From the NCBI GenBank assembly GCA_016946835.1, contig JACVTC010000143.1:70001-85000 (forward strand): DNA of 15,000 bases, given 5' to 3'. The translations under genes and the position numbers were made by a program. Positions 9,032-15,000 of the stretch are shown here, in pieces. Under the pieces are notes generated by a model. It was given only the letters and a program-made list of their open reading frames with translations, did not search any database and was not told where the DNA came from. Origin of the DNA: Neocallimastix lanati (nom. inval.) (Eukaryota > Neocallimastigomycota > Neocallimastigomycetes > Neocallimastigales > Neocallimastigaceae). Every line of letters begins with the position of its first letter. Position 1 is the stretch's first letter.

Positions 9032-12000
9032 AAGTTAACCCTTAATTTACCATTGATTTTATTAGCGCAACTCATAAAAACTGACTTCTTGTTATTATAT
9101 TACCCTTAATATTTATTTTTTTTTTTAATTTCCCTTTCATAAAAATATCCTTTAATTACCTTATTTATTTAAGAATATAAAAATTATTTATGCAAAAATA
9201 TCATTAATATATTAATATTTATTTAAAGAAAAATCATGCATAAATTTATAATTGTGATGTGACAGAGACAACTGATAATATAATATTATCAAATGTTTAT
9301 TATTAAATCACTTTTTTAACATAAAATTTTGAAAATGATTAATTATATTTATTTTATTACTATATATTTTAATTTTATATATATATATATATATTTTTTT
9401 TAAATAGGAAGTGTTTGAACATAGAAAAATATATAATATAGAATAATATTTATATATTAAATGAATAATATAACTTTATTAATAATAGAAAAGTTATTAT
9501 GTATAAATTTATTAAATTCTTAATAATAGTATAAATGAACGCTATAACAATTTTATTAATAATATCAATATTATATTTCATTCATTAAATAAAATAAAAT
9601 ATTTAATTATTGTAGTTAATGATAAAGTAAAATACTAAATATATAGTTTAAAAATTAATAATTAAAATGAAATGGAGAGTATATATTTTATAAGTCAATA
9701 TTTAATATAAGCAATTTTTATTTTGGTATTTCATTAAATTATTTTCCTTTTTATATTTGTTAAATGTTCCATTTAAATATACACTATATAATAATCTCTA
9801 AAATTATTCAACAAAAATTAACAATAATAAAAAATAATTAGAAAGGAATTTATTTCTATAATAAATCAACAATAAAAATTATAATAAATTGGAATTCATT
9901 TTTAAAATTAAACAACAAAAACTCTAAAAAGGAATAAATATTGAAATTAGCCTAATAAAAGATTGTATAAACATCTGGGAAAAGTTACTAGAAATATTAG
10001 TTACTCTATTATTTTTTATGGTTTTTTTTTTTTTTTTTTTTCTATAATAGTTTATATACATTTTTCTTTATGAGCTAGAATTATGTTTTGTTTAATAAAT
10101 AAATATATACCAACATTTAAATATCCACTTATATTCAAGTTCCACAATATTAAAAAAAGAGAAAAAAAAAAAATTAATACTTATAAAAATATTGGCATTA
10201 GCATTATTTAATTATTAAATATCAAAAATCGTTAATAAAATTCATTATACTAAATATAATAAATCAATATATTTATATTATGAATTTCCATGTAAAAATT
10301 CATTTTTTTCATTTATTAATGCATGATAATAAAAAGTAAATATATATGTAATATTATATTTTTAAAAAGTTATTATTTTTTTTTTAAAACATATTTACTA
10401 AAAGAATATTATAAAAGATTTCTAAAGCTTTAAATTATTTAAAATTATTAAAAATGTATTTCATAATTATATAATATATAATATAGAGAAGATTTTTTAT
10501 AATAGTTTATTATTATATAAAAATAAAAAAGAAAGATAATTTTTTTTTTTTAATATAAAATTGATTAAATCCATATGAATATATATAAAAAAAAAATCAA
10601 AATATTATTAATTTCTTTATTAAAAAATTTTATTTTATAATATTTACATAATTTTTCTTTTTTTTTCTATTTTTCTATCAGGGTAAATTCAAAATAAAAT
10701 TTGAGGATGAAAAATATTAATAATATTATTATATTATTATTATTAAATATATTATTATTTATTATTGAAAAAGTTTTAAAAATTTAATATTTATATATTG
10801 GGATATAATAATATATTATATTATTATTATATTTATAATTTTTATTATTATTTTTTTAATATTATATTGTTTTAAAATATTTAAATCTATATTATAATTT
10901 ATTTAATATATATTATAATTTATTAAATATGTATTAAATCTTCAAAAATATAATATTTAATAGTATATTAATATTTTATAATAATATATAATTAAAATAT
11001 TCTACTTTATTTCTAAATTATAGAAATTCAATTAATTAATGTCAAATTTCAAATTAATCATGTAGAATACTTTGAAAATAAATCTAAAAATTAAATTATA
11101 TCTTTATTTATTTTATAAATTGAATACGTTTGCTTTATATCAATATTAGGTAAGAGCTATTAAATAATTAAACTATTTTAAAGAAATTTTGTGTTTTATA
11201 ATTGACATTTAGAATTCATTTGAAATTTCTTGAAATTACTTTTAATAATAGTACTATTACCACTTTTACTACACTAATAATTATAGATAAATAAATAAAT
11301 AAATAAGTAAAAAAAAAAAAAAAATAAAAATAAATATTGCTATTTTAATATAAATATTAATTTTATTAATAGTGTTCATTTTAGTATATATCAATTTTAA
11401 CAAATTTCTAATTAAATCATTAATAATTTTGACATATTGAAATATATATACATATTATATATATTCTTATTCGATTTTTGTTTTTTATGAATTGAAATAA
11501 AATAAAATAAAATAAAATAAAATATTTATTATAATTAATGAATATTTTATGGGTTTTTATTACTATTTTTTTATAAAAAAAATAAGGAATATTATTTATA
11601 TAGAATTAATTTTTTTGAAAAGAAAATATAACGCTCAAAAAAATATCACTTTTTTTCTAAAAATAATACTAATACTAATATTAATACTATTGCTATTACT
11701 ACTAATAAAAATAATAATACTAATAATAATAAAATAATTATATATGAAATATTGAAACATATAATGATATTAATTTATTTCATTAGTATTTGTATATTTA
11801 TTTAAAATTTTAATGTAATCTTGATTGCTGAATATTGAATTAATAGTAAAAAATCTTTTTTTTTTTATTTAAATATATATAAATATATATGTATATTTGT
11901 AAATTATTTGAAACACTATTATAAATATTTAGATTTTTTTTTTTTTTTTAATATTAAAATTAATTATAAGACATCTTAATATAAATAGAAATTATGTCAT

Positions 12001-12063
12001 AATTAGTTTAAACTAAATATATATGTATATATATATTTTTAATATTATATTTATAAGTGTATA
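9032..12063. other. AT-rich intergenic region, no gene seen
   Basis: No supportable coding region was found on either strand. Noted within it are a patch slightly richer in G and C at about 9036-9090, a weakly self-complementary stretch at about 9440-9600 that could be an older foldback element, and a T20 run at 10022-10041. There are also ATTATT-rich self-complementary DNA around 10715-10860 and five AAAAT units near 11497-11523. The stretch 11549-11737 can be read as 62 residues, but these are almost only Ile, Leu, Lys, Tyr and Phe from AT-rich repeats. Confidence 0.6.
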
Positions 12064-12073
12064 TATATAAAAG
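12064..12073 (+). promoter_or_regulatory. TATA-box-like TATATAAAAG just before the NAD kinase ATG
   Basis: TATATAAAAG matches a good TATA box, but it ends only 12 nt before the first ATG (12086), too close for normal initiation there. If it is functional, transcription would begin near or after 12095, and translation would use Met4 (12095) or Met8 (12107). Alternatively, the final AG (12072-12073) is a splice acceptor of an upstream non-coding or coding exon. Confidence 0.3.
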
Positions 12074-12085
12074 GATTTTAACAAA

Positions 12086-15000
<2,915 letters not shown>

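Noticed and set aside
11549-11737. 62-residue open frame, plus strand, upstream of NAD kinase
   Set aside because: It ends in a long Ile/Leu/Lys run from an ACTAAT/AATAAT-like repeat and has no coding signature. It could not be joined in frame to NAD kinase exon 1 by credible splice sites.

Overview
The window looks like nuclear DNA of an anaerobic gut fungus (Neocallimastigomycota). Non-coding DNA is almost pure A and T and full of long homopolymers and ATT, AAT and ATTTT microsatellites. The few coding islands are clearly less AT-rich and are split by short GT-AG introns. A pyruvate formate-lyase activating enzyme with an N-terminal extension fits the hydrogenosomal metabolism of this group, and the NAD kinase is of fungal type. 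The assignment rests on these features together. No database search was possible, and genus cannot be told.

Layout. Positions 1-1036 (minus strand) hold the 5' part of the activating-enzyme gene: exon 1 (681-1036), an intron, exon 2 (384-450) with the radical-SAM cysteines, and a second intron that runs off the left edge through an (ATT)93 tract. From 1037 to about 7147 I find no gene, only AT-rich DNA with poly(A)/poly(T) and trinucleotide tracts. A decayed copy of a cysteine-rich membrane protein gene lies at about 7148-7385. Its intact relative is at 7797-8513 (238 aa: signal peptide, 16-cysteine outer domain, two membrane segments). A 194-bp foldback inverted repeat, probably a MITE-like element, follows at 8838-9031. 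The stretch 9032-12063 holds nothing I can call. From 12086 to the right edge (plus strand) lies a fungal NAD kinase gene in four exons (592 residues visible, no stop reached). Each of the three splice junctions restores the reading frame and a conserved protein segment.

There is no operon-like logic here. The three genes are independent, far apart and differently oriented. The activating enzyme would serve anaerobic pyruvate cleavage to formate and acetyl-CoA, and the NAD kinase would supply NADP(H). The cysteine-rich protein is of unknown role and probably sits at the cell surface. The most interesting items are the lineage-specific-looking cysteine-rich protein with its dead tandem copy, the foldback element beside it, and the two large insertions in the NAD kinase.
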